23,038 bases of DNA, taken from JAWWBL01 sp033720975 (GTDB taxonomy: Bacteria; Actinomycetota; Acidimicrobiia; Spongiisociales; ZC4RG35). The stretch is from positions 1-23,038 of the forward strand of contig JAWWBL010000020.1 in NCBI GenBank assembly GCA_033720975.1. The letters run 5' to 3'. Numbering within the stretch: the stretch's first letter is position 1; each line of letters opens with the position of its first letter. The notes under the pieces were generated by a model, which worked only from the letters and a program-made list of their open reading frames with translations, made no database searches and had not been told where the DNA came from. This document shows positions 1-7,627 of this stretch, piece after piece. The position numbers and the translations under genes were made by a program.

Positions 1-1148
1 CTTTCGAACGCCGTGGCTACCTCGAACCCCTCTTGCTGCAGCCGCTGGGCTGCGTTTTCGGCCGTGAGGCCGGCGACGTTGGGCACGGTGAGCTCGTCGG
101 GATCGACACCGTCCCCTCCGGCCAGCCGGAACAGGAAGAAGAGAAGGATCCCGAGCCCAACGAGAAGAGCGAACGCGGTGATGATGAACGGGAGTTGGGA
201 CGGAGGCTCCTCTTCGAGCTCTCGGTAGATCTCGTCGGGTGGCACCGTCGCCGGCGGCACCGATGTCATGACCCTCGTCGCGGATTCTGCGCCACCGGCA
301 GCCACAGCGCCCGTCTCCACCAGCGCACCGCGGAGGACGGCGAGCAGGTCCTGTCTCATCTCCTCCGCCGTCTGGTAGCGGGCGGTCGGGTCCTTCCGGA
401 GCGCCTTGTTCACGACGTCGTCCAGCGCCTTTGGAACGTCTGAGTTCAACGACGACGGGGGAGGAGCTTCGGCGCTGACATGTTGGAACGCGACCGACAT
501 CGGGCTGTCGCCCATGTAGGGAGGGCGTCCCGTCAGCGCTTCGTAGAGCACCACGCCCAGGGAATAGACGTCGCTCCGGGCGTCTGCGTTGGCGCCCTGG
601 GCCTGTTCGGGGCTGAAGTAGGTGGCGGTGCCGATGACGGCTCCGGTCTTCGTCAATTCCTGACTGTCATCCCAGGCCCTCGCTATGCCGAAGTCGGTGA
701 CTTTGACCGTCCCGTCCTTGGCGAGCAGGATGTTTCCTGGCTTGACATCGCGGTGGGTGAGACCCGCGGTGTGCGCCACCGATAGCGCCGCTGCAGTCTC
801 GGCGATGATCTCCGTTGCCCTGCGATGGAGCAAGGCCCCTTCCGACTTCAGGACGTCACGAAGGGATCGCCCCTCGACGATCTCCATCACGATGAAGTAG
901 GTGTTCTGTGCCTGTCCCCAGTCGTAGATCCCGACGATGTTGGGATGGCTCAGATTCGCCGCTGCTTGCGCCTCGCGGCGGAACCGCTTCACAAAGGCTT
1001 CATCCGCCGAATACTGCGAGTGGAGGACCTTGATGGCGATCTTCCGGTTCAACTCCGTATCCAGGCCCTCGTAGACATCGGCCATCCCGCCTCGCGCGAT
1101 GTGGGACGTGATGTGATATCGCTCGGTCAGTTCGAAAGGGAATTCCAT
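1..1148 (-). CDS. pknB: PknB-like Ser/Thr protein kinase with PASTA domain (3' end outside window)
   Basis: Membrane Ser/Thr kinase that phosphorylates cell-division and wall-synthesis proteins, including FHA adaptors. I translated the minus strand from an ATG at 1148; 382 codons are visible and the frame is still open at base 1. Visible features: glycine-rich start of the kinase fold, ATP-binding Lys at residue 40 (AIKVL), catalytic loop HRDVKPGN with Asp 134, DFG as TDFGIAR, and an activation loop with a TxT pair at 166/168 followed by GTATYFSPEQ, the PknB autophosphorylation pattern. A transmembrane helix lies at about residues 320-342, and the visible ectodomain begins with a PASTA-type stretch (VPNVAGLTAENAAQ). 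It follows the pbpA stop by 37 bases and ends the visible operon. PASTA favours PknB over PknA. No strong Shine-Dalgarno precedes the ATG, so translation may depend on the upstream cistron. The number of PASTA repeats cannot be seen. Confidence 0.95.
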   Translation of the reverse strand, partial: MEFPFELTERYHITSHIARGGMADVYEGLDTELNRKIAIKVLHSQYSADEAFVKRFRREAQAAANLSHPNIVGIYDWGQAQNTYFIVMEIVEGRSLRDVLKSEGALLHRRATEIIAETAAALSVAHTAGLTHRDVKPGNILLAKDGTVKVTDFGIARAWDDSQELTKTGAVIGTATYFSPEQAQGANADARSDVYSLGVVLYEALTGRPPYMGDSPMSVAFQHVSAEAPPPSSLNSDVPKALDDVVNKALRKDPTARYQTAEEMRQDLLAVLRGALVETGAVAAGGAESATRVMTSVPPATVPPDEIYRELEEEPPSQLPFIITAFALLVGLGILLFFLFRLAGGDGVDPDELTVPNVAGLTAENAAQRLQQEGFEVATAFE

Positions 1149-1185
1149 CAGAGTCAGCGAATTCTAGGAGGGGGGTATGCCGCTC

Positions 1186-2643
1186 TCACGGGTGTGTCGA
1201 AAGCCATGTTTGGATGAGGGCTGCGGCGATAGGGGCCGCCAGGGAGCCCCCCGTCGCCGATTCTCCGGACATCGGGCTGCCTTCGATGAAGACGGCTAGC
1301 GCAATCGTCGGCCGGTCCACAGGGGCAAACCCGATGAACCAGAGGTTGGAGAAACCCTCTGTGCCCGTTGCCGTGCCCGTCTTGCCGGCCACTCGCACCC
1401 CGGGAACGGCAGCCCGACGGCCCGTGCCGGAAGTGACCACGCGTTCCATCATTTGGGTCAGGACTTGCGCCGTGTTGGCCGACATGGCACGTCCGAGCTC
1501 GTTGAGGTCTGTGGAGTCCGTCGTGTCCCCTCCCGCGTCAAAGACGCGTTTGACCAGATAGGGACTGACCGCCACTCCTTCGTTGGCAACTGCTGCCGCA
1601 ATCATTGCCATATGCAACGGCGTAGCGCGGACGTCGCGTTCCCCAATACCCGACTGGGCAAGGGCGGCGGCATCGTCCACCAGCTCCTCCGTCTGCCACC
1701 GCGCTTCCGGCACAGACCAGGGGTACTCGATCTGGCGATTGAAACCCAGCGACGATGCGGTGACACCGATCTCCTCTGCGCCGAGCTGCATGGCGAGGTC
1801 GCCGAACACCGTGTTGCAGCTCCTGACGAAGGCATTCAGCAGAGTGGTCGACTCGCCGTCGTTGCATGGCCCGCCGTCGAAGTTGGAGATGGTCGCATCG
1901 GACCCAGGTAGGGCCAACTCACGAGGGTCGTCGAAGGTGGTGCCGGGTCCAGCGAGACCCACATCTTGAGCCGTAGCGGCCACGACCACCTTGAACGTGG
2001 AGCCTGGTGCGTACAACTCCCTGGTCGCACGGTCGCGGAATGGCTCACCCGGGTCGTTGAGGTAGGCCTCCCAGTTCGCGGCCGCATCATCCCCTATCAG
2101 GTCCACGGGGTCGAATGAAGGAGTTGACACTGCTGCCAGAACTGCGCCGGTCGCCGGGTCCAGCGCGACTATCGCGCCGCGCTGGTCGCCTAGAGCCTCC
2201 ACCGCGGCCTGCTGAAGCACAGAGTCGATGGTCAGTTCGACGTTGAGAGGTCGGAGGTCCTGTCCGAGGATGGCTGCCAGGAGATCACTGATTGTCAGAT
2301 CCCGCCGCGAGCGGAGACTGGACGCATAGGCGCCCTCTATGCCGGTGTCCCCGAAAATGAAGGAGGTGTAGCCAACGACGTGGGCGAACGCTTCGCCTGC
2401 GGGGTACTCCCTGGTGAACGAGCGCTTGCTCTCGGCGCTCTCAACGGAGCGGGCCACGACTAGTCCGTCCGAGGTGATGATCAAGCCTCGCTCCTTGCCC
2501 CTTTCGCTCAGCGCCGGCCGGGGGTTGAGCGGATCGCCCTTGAGATCGTCGGCTCGAACCACCTGATACCAGGTGACTGTGACGAGCAGGACCGCAAAAG
2601 CGCTGAACATCCCCACAGCGAGGCGCCTGATGGGGCCGTTCAC
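1186..2643 (-). CDS. pbpA: Class B penicillin-binding protein (PbpA/PBP2-like transpeptidase)
   Basis: Peptidoglycan DD-transpeptidase that cross-links strands made by the neighbouring SEDS protein. The 485-residue product has an N-terminal membrane anchor (about residues 8-28), a short dimerisation region and a transpeptidase domain with all three active-site motifs: STFK with nucleophile Ser 215, SCN at 275-277, and KTG at 421-423. The length fits actinobacterial PbpA (about 490 residues). The start is GTG at 2641-2643, which shares the bases GTGA with the TGA stop of the upstream rodA gene, so the two are probably translationally coupled in a fixed ratio. This fits the obligate pairing of SEDS polymerases with class B PBPs. 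Nothing suggests inactivation. Confidence 0.95.
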   Translation of the reverse strand: MNGPIRRLAVGMFSAFAVLLVTVTWYQVVRADDLKGDPLNPRPALSERGKERGLIITSDGLVVARSVESAESKRSFTREYPAGEAFAHVVGYTSFIFGDTGIEGAYASSLRSRRDLTISDLLAAILGQDLRPLNVELTIDSVLQQAAVEALGDQRGAIVALDPATGAVLAAVSTPSFDPVDLIGDDAAANWEAYLNDPGEPFRDRATRELYAPGSTFKVVVAATAQDVGLAGPGTTFDDPRELALPGSDATISNFDGGPCNDGESTTLLNAFVRSCNTVFGDLAMQLGAEEIGVTASSLGFNRQIEYPWSVPEARWQTEELVDDAAALAQSGIGERDVRATPLHMAMIAAAVANEGVAVSPYLVKRVFDAGGDTTDSTDLNELGRAMSANTAQVLTQMMERVVTSGTGRRAAVPGVRVAGKTGTATGTEGFSNLWFIGFAPVDRPTIALAVFIEGSPMSGESATGGSLAAPIAAALIQTWLSTHP

Positions 2644-3935
2644 GGCGCCTCCTCGTGGCTGAGGGTGAGCAGCATCCCGATCAACAGGAAGTTGCCGACC
2701 AGCGCCGACCCGCCGTATGACATGAATGGCAGTGTGATGCCGGTGAGGGGCACGATCCGGAGGATGCCGCCGATGATGAGGAACGCTTGCGTGCCCAGGA
2801 CGAGGGTGAGCCCGGCAGCCAACAGCTTTCGGAACGTGTCACGGCTGCGGAAGGCAATGCCGAGCCCAACAGCCACCAACAGGGCGAACAAGGCGATTAT
2901 CGCCACCGACCCGGCGAGCCCGAGTTCTTCGGCCACGGCGGCGAATATGAAGTCGGTCTCCGCGTTCGGGATGAGATCGGGTCTCCCCAGCGCGGGCCCC
3001 GAGCCAGTGAGGCTTCCCGAGCCCATTGCGAACAGTCCCTGGGCGATCTGGTAACCCTGATCCTCGTAATTTTCGAAAGGAGACAGCCATCCGGTGACAC
3101 GTCTTTCAACGTGGTCGAAGAACAGGAATGACAGGACTCCACCGAGAATCGTCAGCAGCCCGCCCGTGACTAGATAGCCCGCGGTCCCGGTGGCTGCGTA
3201 GAGCAGGAGCACGAAGGCGGCAAAGAGGAGGAGAGAGGCGCCCAGATCGCGTTGCCAGATGAGGACCGCGACACTCGCCCCCCAAGCCAGCACGAGGGGT
3301 GTCAGCTGGCGGGGTTCGGGGAACTGGATGCCACCAATTACACGCCGCGCCTCTCGCAGGGATCGTTGATGATCGGCGAGGTAGGCGGCGATGAATACCA
3401 CCAGTCCCAGCTTGGCCAGCTCTGCTGGTTGGAAATGAAGCCGGGTCACTTCCAGATCGAGGACCACCCAGAGCCGGGAGCCGTTCAGCTCCAGCCCCCT
3501 GAGGGGAAAGCCCCAGTCCTGTGGGAGGTTGGGCAGCAGCAGGAGCCCTAGCGACACGAGAAGAGTCACGTTTCGGTAGCGGCGGAGCCAGGGGATGGTC
3601 ACCGAGGACAGGAAGGCGATGAGGAGGCTGGCAACGCCTGCACCGATGAGAAGCCACCAACGTTGCAGCCCGGCACGCTGCGGATCCAACCGGTAGATCT
3701 CGATGAAGCCAAGAGCTGTCAGCGCCGCAATGGGCGCAAGCAGGAGCGGCGAGGCCTTGGGCACCCACCTGCGAACAGCCAGGTGGAGGCCACCGAATGC
3801 GATGAGAAACACAAGGAATGTCAGCCCGCTCTGGGCATCGACATTGTCCCCACGGGCAAAGTTGACCAAAGTGACGCCGAAAGCTGCCAGGGTCGCCGCA
3901 ATCACGATCATCACGCCTTCGGCGTTGCGGGTCAT
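2640..3935 (-). CDS. rodA: SEDS peptidoglycan glycosyltransferase (RodA/FtsW family)
   Basis: Multi-pass membrane polymerase that joins lipid II into glycan strands; it works with the class B PBP encoded next. The 431-residue product is almost entirely hydrophobic helices and carries the family signatures: FQPAELAK at 168-175, QRDLG with the putative catalytic Asp 230, AETDFIFA in the middle of the C-terminal half, and LPFMSYGGS at about 402-410. It starts at ATG 3933-3935, 8 bases after the pstP stop, with a GAGGAG Shine-Dalgarno about 6 bases upstream. Its place between pstP and pbpA is the classical rodA position of the actinobacterial pknB operon, which favours RodA (elongation) over FtsW (division); sequence alone does not separate the two. 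Confidence 0.93.
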   Translation of the reverse strand: MTRNAEGVMIVIAATLAAFGVTLVNFARGDNVDAQSGLTFLVFLIAFGGLHLAVRRWVPKASPLLLAPIAALTALGFIEIYRLDPQRAGLQRWWLLIGAGVASLLIAFLSSVTIPWLRRYRNVTLLVSLGLLLLPNLPQDWGFPLRGLELNGSRLWVVLDLEVTRLHFQPAELAKLGLVVFIAAYLADHQRSLREARRVIGGIQFPEPRQLTPLVLAWGASVAVLIWQRDLGASLLLFAAFVLLLYAATGTAGYLVTGGLLTILGGVLSFLFFDHVERRVTGWLSPFENYEDQGYQIAQGLFAMGSGSLTGSGPALGRPDLIPNAETDFIFAAVAEELGLAGSVAIIALFALLVAVGLGIAFRSRDTFRKLLAAGLTLVLGTQAFLIIGGILRIVPLTGITLPFMSYGGSALVGNFLLIGMLLTLSHEEAP

Positions 3936-3943
3936 GGTGCTCC

Positions 3944-4654
3944 TCAGTCGGTGACGTCGGCCACGATCACCGTGATGTTGTCAACGCCGCCGGCACCGTT
4001 GGCCAGCTCGATGAGGTGCCAGGCCACATCGTCCACCGAGCTGCGCTTCTCCAGCGCTTCCTTGACCTCTTCGTCGGTGATCATGTCCGTGAGCCCGTCG
4101 GAGCAGACCAGGATTCTGTCGCCTGGCTCGAGCTCCACTTTGATGCTGTCGACGTTCACGAACCGGGTGAGGCCAAGGCATCGAGTGAGCATGTGGCGTT
4201 GCGGGTGGTTCCGCGCGTCGTCTTCGGAGATCTGGCCAGTCGAAACTGCCTCAGCGGCGACAGTGTGGTCCTCGGTTAGTTGCTGCATGTCCTCTCCCCG
4301 AAGCAGGTAGGCGCGGCTGTCTCCGACATGGGCGAGATGGGCGATCCCCCTGTCATCGAGGAGGAGAAGTGTCATCGTCGTCCCCATCCCGTCGAGGCTC
4401 GGCTCGCGGGCGACCTCTTCTCGTATCGCGCGGTTGGCCGCGGCCACCCTGTCCTCGGGCTCCAGATCGCTCGATGCGGCCGTGTTCACCGCGATTCGGG
4501 AGGCAACTTCGCCGGCGACGTGACCCCCCATGCCATCGGCCACGATGAGGACCGCGCTGTCAGTTGACTCACCGGATGTGTCGGGGAACGCGGCGTCCTC
4601 GTTGTTGTCTCGCACCATTCCCTTGTGACTCGCCGAAGACCAGACGTATCTCAC
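3944..4654 (-). CDS. pstP: PP2C-family Ser/Thr phosphatase (PstP-like), soluble
   Basis: Metal-dependent phosphatase expected to reverse phosphorylation by the operon's kinase on the kinase, FHA proteins and wall enzymes. The 236 residues form one complete PP2C domain: DNNED at 16-20, DGMGGH at 40-45, GDSR at 111-114, SDGLTD at 185-190 and DNIT at 225-228, which supply the metal-binding aspartates. There is no transmembrane segment and no extracellular tail, whereas M. tuberculosis PstP (about 514 residues) has both, so this version should be cytosolic. The start is GTG at 4652-4654, sharing GTGA with the fhaB stop. The stop lies 8 bases before rodA. The activity call is secure from the motifs; the partner assignment comes from gene order. 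Confidence 0.93.
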   Translation of the reverse strand: MRYVWSSASHKGMVRDNNEDAAFPDTSGESTDSAVLIVADGMGGHVAGEVASRIAVNTAASSDLEPEDRVAAANRAIREEVAREPSLDGMGTTMTLLLLDDRGIAHLAHVGDSRAYLLRGEDMQQLTEDHTVAAEAVSTGQISEDDARNHPQRHMLTRCLGLTRFVNVDSIKVELEPGDRILVCSDGLTDMITDEEVKEALEKRSSVDDVAWHLIELANGAGGVDNITVIVADVTD

Positions 4655-5061
4655 CTGACCTCCAGGATCGTCTTACCCACCTGGATTGTGTCCCCCCGTC
4701 TGACCGCCGTGGGCACGCTCACCCGTCTCCCGTTCACATAGGTGCCGTTGGTGCTCCCCAGGTCGTGAAGCATGAGGTCGTTCTCCTGTGCCACCAGCCT
4801 CATGTGGAAGTCGGAAGCGTAGGGGTCTTCCAGAGTCACGTCGGCGTCGTCCGAGCGACCCAAGACGGTGACGTCGCTGACATCGATCTCGACTCCCTTC
4901 TGTGTATCGGATCGCACGAAGAGGATCTTGGTGCCGCGCCTGCGGGCTCGTTTGACCGATATGCCCAGGTGCGAGCCGATGGCACGGGCGATCTGCCAGA
5001 CGAAGAGGTACACGAGGCCGAGAAAGATGATGCGGAGAAGAGCGAGGATTACATCGGGCAC
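4651..5061 (-). CDS. fhaB: FHA-domain membrane protein (FhaB/FipA-like)
   Basis: Phosphothreonine-binding adaptor with one N-terminal membrane helix. A longer open frame exists (to 5193), but its first 44 codons lie inside fhaA. The GTG at 5059-5061 overlaps the fhaA TAG stop by one base (TAGTG) and gives a 136-residue product starting directly with the helix (about residues 4-24), matching FhaB architecture (155 residues in M. tuberculosis). A basic stretch (KRARRR) follows, then the FHA domain: LGRS at 67-70, a Ser/His pair near 83-86 and LGSTNGTYVNG at 101-111, the phosphothreonine-pocket signatures. In mycobacteria FhaB is a kinase substrate and division-related scaffold. Here it is coupled to both neighbours by overlapping codons. 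Confidence 0.92.
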   Translation of the reverse strand: MPDVILALLRIIFLGLVYLFVWQIARAIGSHLGISVKRARRRGTKILFVRSDTQKGVEIDVSDVTVLGRSDDADVTLEDPYASDFHMRLVAQENDLMLHDLGSTNGTYVNGRRVSVPTAVRRGDTIQVGKTILEVR

Positions 5062-5708
5062 TATTGATCCTTGAACCGGAACTCGTGGCTCGCCAATGAG
5101 ATGCGGGAGCCGGATTGCAGACGCATCGGGGTGAGGCTCACTCGCCGGCCGTCGACTTTGGTGCCATTCGCTGATCCCAGGTCCTTGACCCACGGTGTGC
5201 CCCCCTTTCTCCAGATGAGTGCGTGTTGCCTGCTCACGTCCTCATAGGGGACCGGTGTGTCGGACGTCGTCGACCGCCCGACGATCGCACGGTTGCGGCC
5301 GATCTCGAACGTTGCCCCATCTCCTATCAGCCGCGCCCACACAACCTGCGCCCCGGGCACGACTTCGGCATGACAGATGATCGAGCCCGCCTGCACGGTA
5401 TCCGCGGTCTCGACCGAGACACTCACCGGGCCCTCCAACCGAAGGCCCTCCTCGGCCGCGTGATCCTCGACTTCATGAGCCAGTGCAATCGCAAGCTCGG
5501 TCGGGTCGTCAGCCAGGTCCTCCGGATTGAGAGTGACCATGTATTTGTTGGCAGTTGCAGGACCGGCGGGGTGATCGAAACGAGCGAAATCTGCTTCCCT
5601 CGTCAGCCGGTCGGCGATCTCGGAGGGATGCGGCCGCCCTGAGAAGATCCTCCCCGCGGTGTCGAGGAGTCTCTCGAGTCGGCGCTCGAGTTTTCGGGCG
5701 ACACTCAC
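5061..5708 (-). CDS. fhaA: FhaA-like protein: DUF3662 domain plus FHA domain
   Basis: First gene of the operon. Residues about 1-115 match the FhaA N-terminal domain (DUF3662/FhaA_NTD: opening VARKLERRLERLLD, later a YMVTLNPEDL stretch). Residues about 125-213 form an FHA domain with VGRS at 143-146, SRQH at 159-162 and LGSANGT at 177-183, so the phosphothreonine-binding Arg, Ser and His are present. The 215-residue length is far below M. tuberculosis FhaA (about 527) because the long low-complexity linker is missing. In mycobacteria the FHA domain binds phosphorylated kinase targets such as the MviN pseudokinase. Start GTG 5706-5708 has no Shine-Dalgarno; a TAACCT box 8 bases upstream suggests a leaderless transcript. 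Confidence 0.9.
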   Translation of the reverse strand: MSVARKLERRLERLLDTAGRIFSGRPHPSEIADRLTREADFARFDHPAGPATANKYMVTLNPEDLADDPTELAIALAHEVEDHAAEEGLRLEGPVSVSVETADTVQAGSIICHAEVVPGAQVVWARLIGDGATFEIGRNRAIVGRSTTSDTPVPYEDVSRQHALIWRKGGTPWVKDLGSANGTKVDGRRVSLTPMRLQSGSRISLASHEFRFKDQ

Positions 5709-5722
5709 CGCGCCAGAGGTTA
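5706..5722 (-). promoter_or_regulatory. Candidate leaderless promoter of the fhaA operon
   Basis: On the minus strand TAACCT (5722-5717) fits the actinobacterial TANNNT -10 consensus and is followed by 8 bases and the fhaA GTG. No clear -35 box or Shine-Dalgarno is seen. The whole promoter must fit in the 75 bases shared with the divergent tRNA-Leu gene. Inference only. Confidence 0.35.
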
Positions 5723-5783
5723 CGACGAGTTGGCCGGAACTACCGCAAGGAAAGGCCGACAGTTACGATTTCTGAGCCGATTC

Positions 5784-5867
<84 letters not shown>

Positions 5868-5958
5868 CCGGCAAAGTGGGAGCCGGGCTGTGTACGCGCG
5901 TGTCGACCTGGCCTCGCGATATGGGTGCTGTGATGCGGGAAACAGCGCGGCTTGGCGT

Positions 5959-6786
5959 TCAGTTTTGTTTTGCCTGGTCTGCGTACTGACGGGTTCGCAT
6001 GGCCCACAGCGTTATGGACTCTTCCGTTAGGTTCTGGTATCCGAGCGACTCATCCGTGTACATCACGTCTACGTCTTCGGGATGGTTATCAACAACCCAT
6101 TGCGCAAAAGGCTCCCAAACCTGGCGCGAGAACCCGTTTTGCAAGTATTCGAAGTCTATGAAAGCTTCGACTATCTCTCCGTCGACGACGACCACATCGA
6201 TCCGGCTTCCCTCGTACGGGCCGAGTCCCATCTCTCGTGAGTGGATGCCGTGATAGTCGAAGAAACAACGCACCCGAGTCCCAGTGGGCCTGGTGACTAC
6301 CACATTGCAGGAATCGAGCATGAGTTCGAATCCCTGCGCATTGAACCACCGAAGGGCGGCCTGCCATTCCTGCTGTCCTCCTTCCATCCCTGAAAGATCG
6401 GCGTCGGGGGCAAGGTAGGAGTCTGCCCTTTCGGCATCGAAACTCCCGTAGGCCTCGACGAATCCGGTGGCGATTTGGACCGAGACCTCGTCCGGCTCAG
6501 TGGAACTTGACGAACCAGCGACGTCATCGCCTTGCCGGGCGATGAGGAGGCCGAGACCGCCGATGACCACGACAGTTAGGAGTGTCGCGAGCACCGCCGT
6601 CCGGCGAGGTCTGCTGATCCTCCGGTCATCGGTTGTGATTGGCGTCTGCGTCATGATGCTGCTCCTCTTTTCGAGCTCTCTGAGGTACGCAGCGCCATCG
6701 ATTGGATCAAGTTCGATCGAACCGGGGTCGGGTACGGGGTTCGCTTGAGCGAACAGCTTCTTCATCCGCTCTTCAGTGGTCACCAC
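5959..6786 (-). CDS. Single-pass membrane partner of ECF sigma factor, NTF2/SnoaL-like ectodomain (putative anti-sigma)
   Basis: A 275-residue protein with a cytoplasmic N-terminus of about 60 residues, one membrane helix (about 63-83), a Ser-rich linker and an outer domain (about 101-260) whose pattern (FVEAYGSFDAERADSYLAPD, then beta-rich segments) resembles the NTF2/SnoaL fold; the fold is my inference. Its reading frame overlaps the end of the sigma gene by 14 bases, starting at one of two adjacent GTGs (6784-6786 or 6781-6783). That coupling and topology fit an anti-sigma factor that senses an extracytoplasmic signal, but the zinc-binding HxxxCxxC motif of ZAS anti-sigma factors is absent. 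It lies in the lower-GC interior of the tRNA-flanked segment. Function is not proven by sequence. Confidence 0.75.
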   Translation of the reverse strand: MVTTEERMKKLFAQANPVPDPGSIELDPIDGAAYLRELEKRSSIMTQTPITTDDRRISRPRRTAVLATLLTVVVIGGLGLLIARQGDDVAGSSSSTEPDEVSVQIATGFVEAYGSFDAERADSYLAPDADLSGMEGGQQEWQAALRWFNAQGFELMLDSCNVVVTRPTGTRVRCFFDYHGIHSREMGLGPYEGSRIDVVVVDGEIVEAFIDFEYLQNGFSRQVWEPFAQWVVDNHPEDVDVMYTDESLGYQNLTEESITLWAMRTRQYADQAKQN

Positions 6787-7330
6787 TCACCTCTCTTCTG
6801 AGCAGCGCGGAATCGCCAAAACTTGTTTCTCTCTTGTCGAACTCCCTTGTCAGGTTCTTCATCGCACGCGAGTACCTCTTCCGTGCCGCATCACTGCGGA
6901 TGCCAAGAAGGGTGGCGATGTCCGAATACGGCAACTCCTCCCAGAGCGCCAGCCTCAAGATCTCCTGATCGGTCGGCTTTAACCTGGCCAAGGCTTGGTG
7001 AACTCGGCGGGACTCTTCGTCGGCGACGACGTATTCCTCCGGAGGGTGTGCCACTTCAATGCCGAGAGAAGCAAGTCTCCCCTCCAAACGTCGACGGCGA
7101 AATCCACCGCGCCACTGATGCATCAGAACCCGGTAGGCAATCCCGTACAGCCAAGGGAGTGTCCTATCCCCGGACGGCATCTCGTTGATCTTCTTCCAGG
7201 CGACAAGAAACGTCTCGGCTGTGGCATCATCGACATGATCGGCCGAAACTCGACGGCGACAGTACGCAAATACAGATCGGAAATGCTCCTCATAGATCTC
7301 GGTGAATAGGGTGCCGAAGTCAGCCACCAC
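6773..7330 (-). CDS. ECF-family RNA polymerase sigma factor (sigma-70 region 2 and 4)
   Basis: Alternative sigma factor that redirects RNA polymerase to a small regulon. The 185 residues contain region 2 at about 8-72 (LFTEIYEEHFRSVFAYCRRR, then DDATAETFLVAWKKI and LPWLYGIAYRVLMHQWR, the -10 recognising and core-binding parts) and region 4 at about 110-160 (LKPTDQEILRLALWEELPYS, then DIATLLGIRSDAARKRYSRA as the -35 recognition helix-turn-helix). Region 3 is absent, as usual for ECF factors. The start is GTG at 7328-7330, about 6 bases after a weak AGGA; an upstream ATG is in another frame. It is translationally coupled to the membrane protein that follows, its probable regulator. A 7-base inverted repeat lies about 60 bases upstream. 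Confidence 0.93.
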   Translation of the reverse strand: MVADFGTLFTEIYEEHFRSVFAYCRRRVSADHVDDATAETFLVAWKKINEMPSGDRTLPWLYGIAYRVLMHQWRGGFRRRRLEGRLASLGIEVAHPPEEYVVADEESRRVHQALARLKPTDQEILRLALWEELPYSDIATLLGIRSDAARKRYSRAMKNLTREFDKRETSFGDSALLRREVSGDH

Positions 7331-7387
7331 GCATGTCCTGAGTTGGTGCTTGCCTCAATAACCTGATCACTCCCGGCCCCAGCCATC

Positions 7388-7408
7388 TGTGACACGAGTC
7401 CTGTCACA
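7388..7408. promoter_or_regulatory. Inverted repeat TGTGACA-N7-TGTCACA upstream of the sigma gene
   Basis: A perfect 7-base inverted repeat with a 7-base spacer inside the 244-base gene-free stretch 7331-7574, 58 bases before the sigma start. On the minus strand a TTGAAT hexamer (7413-7408) abuts it. It resembles an operator for a dimeric regulator. The spacing is wrong for a CRP site (TGTGA-N6-TCACA). No convincing -10 was found at normal spacing, and nothing else is recognised in the stretch. Confidence 0.4.
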
Positions 7409-7574
7409 TTCAACACCCAGCGGGAGTAGGGATAGCGAGCAACACGGAACGCCATCGGACGAGATCCGGGTGTGGCCGACCCGGGACCGTCCGAGGACAA
7501 GCTGGGACTGCTAATAGGGGGGAATCCCTGTGTTCGGGGTTATTCGCTTTCAGATGTGACTGCGATAAAAGGGG

Positions 7575-7627
7575 TTCAGGTTCCTGTGATCGCAAGATCG
7601 TGGGGGTTCAAGTCCCCCCTCGCCCAC
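7575..7627 (+). pseudogene. tRNA-Leu 3' fragment (attR-like direct repeat)
   Basis: Identical over 53 bases to 5816-5868: half of the anticodon loop, the 3' anticodon strand, variable arm, T arm, acceptor 3' strand and discriminator. The acceptor 5' strand, D arm and 5' anticodon strand are missing, so it cannot make a tRNA. It forms the distal border of the candidate integrated element, and the last codons of the convergent VanZ-like gene lie within it. Confidence 0.9.

Noticed and set aside
3106..4310. Long frames overlapping rodA (220 codons, minus) and the rodA-pstP junction (215 codons, plus)
   Set aside because: Both are shadows of rodA and pstP, whose membrane and PP2C motifs are unambiguous.
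7388..7408. CRP/cAMP-receptor site upstream of the sigma gene
   Set aside because: The half-sites resemble TGTGA/TCACA, but the spacer is 11 bases rather than 6, so a standard CRP site is not supported.
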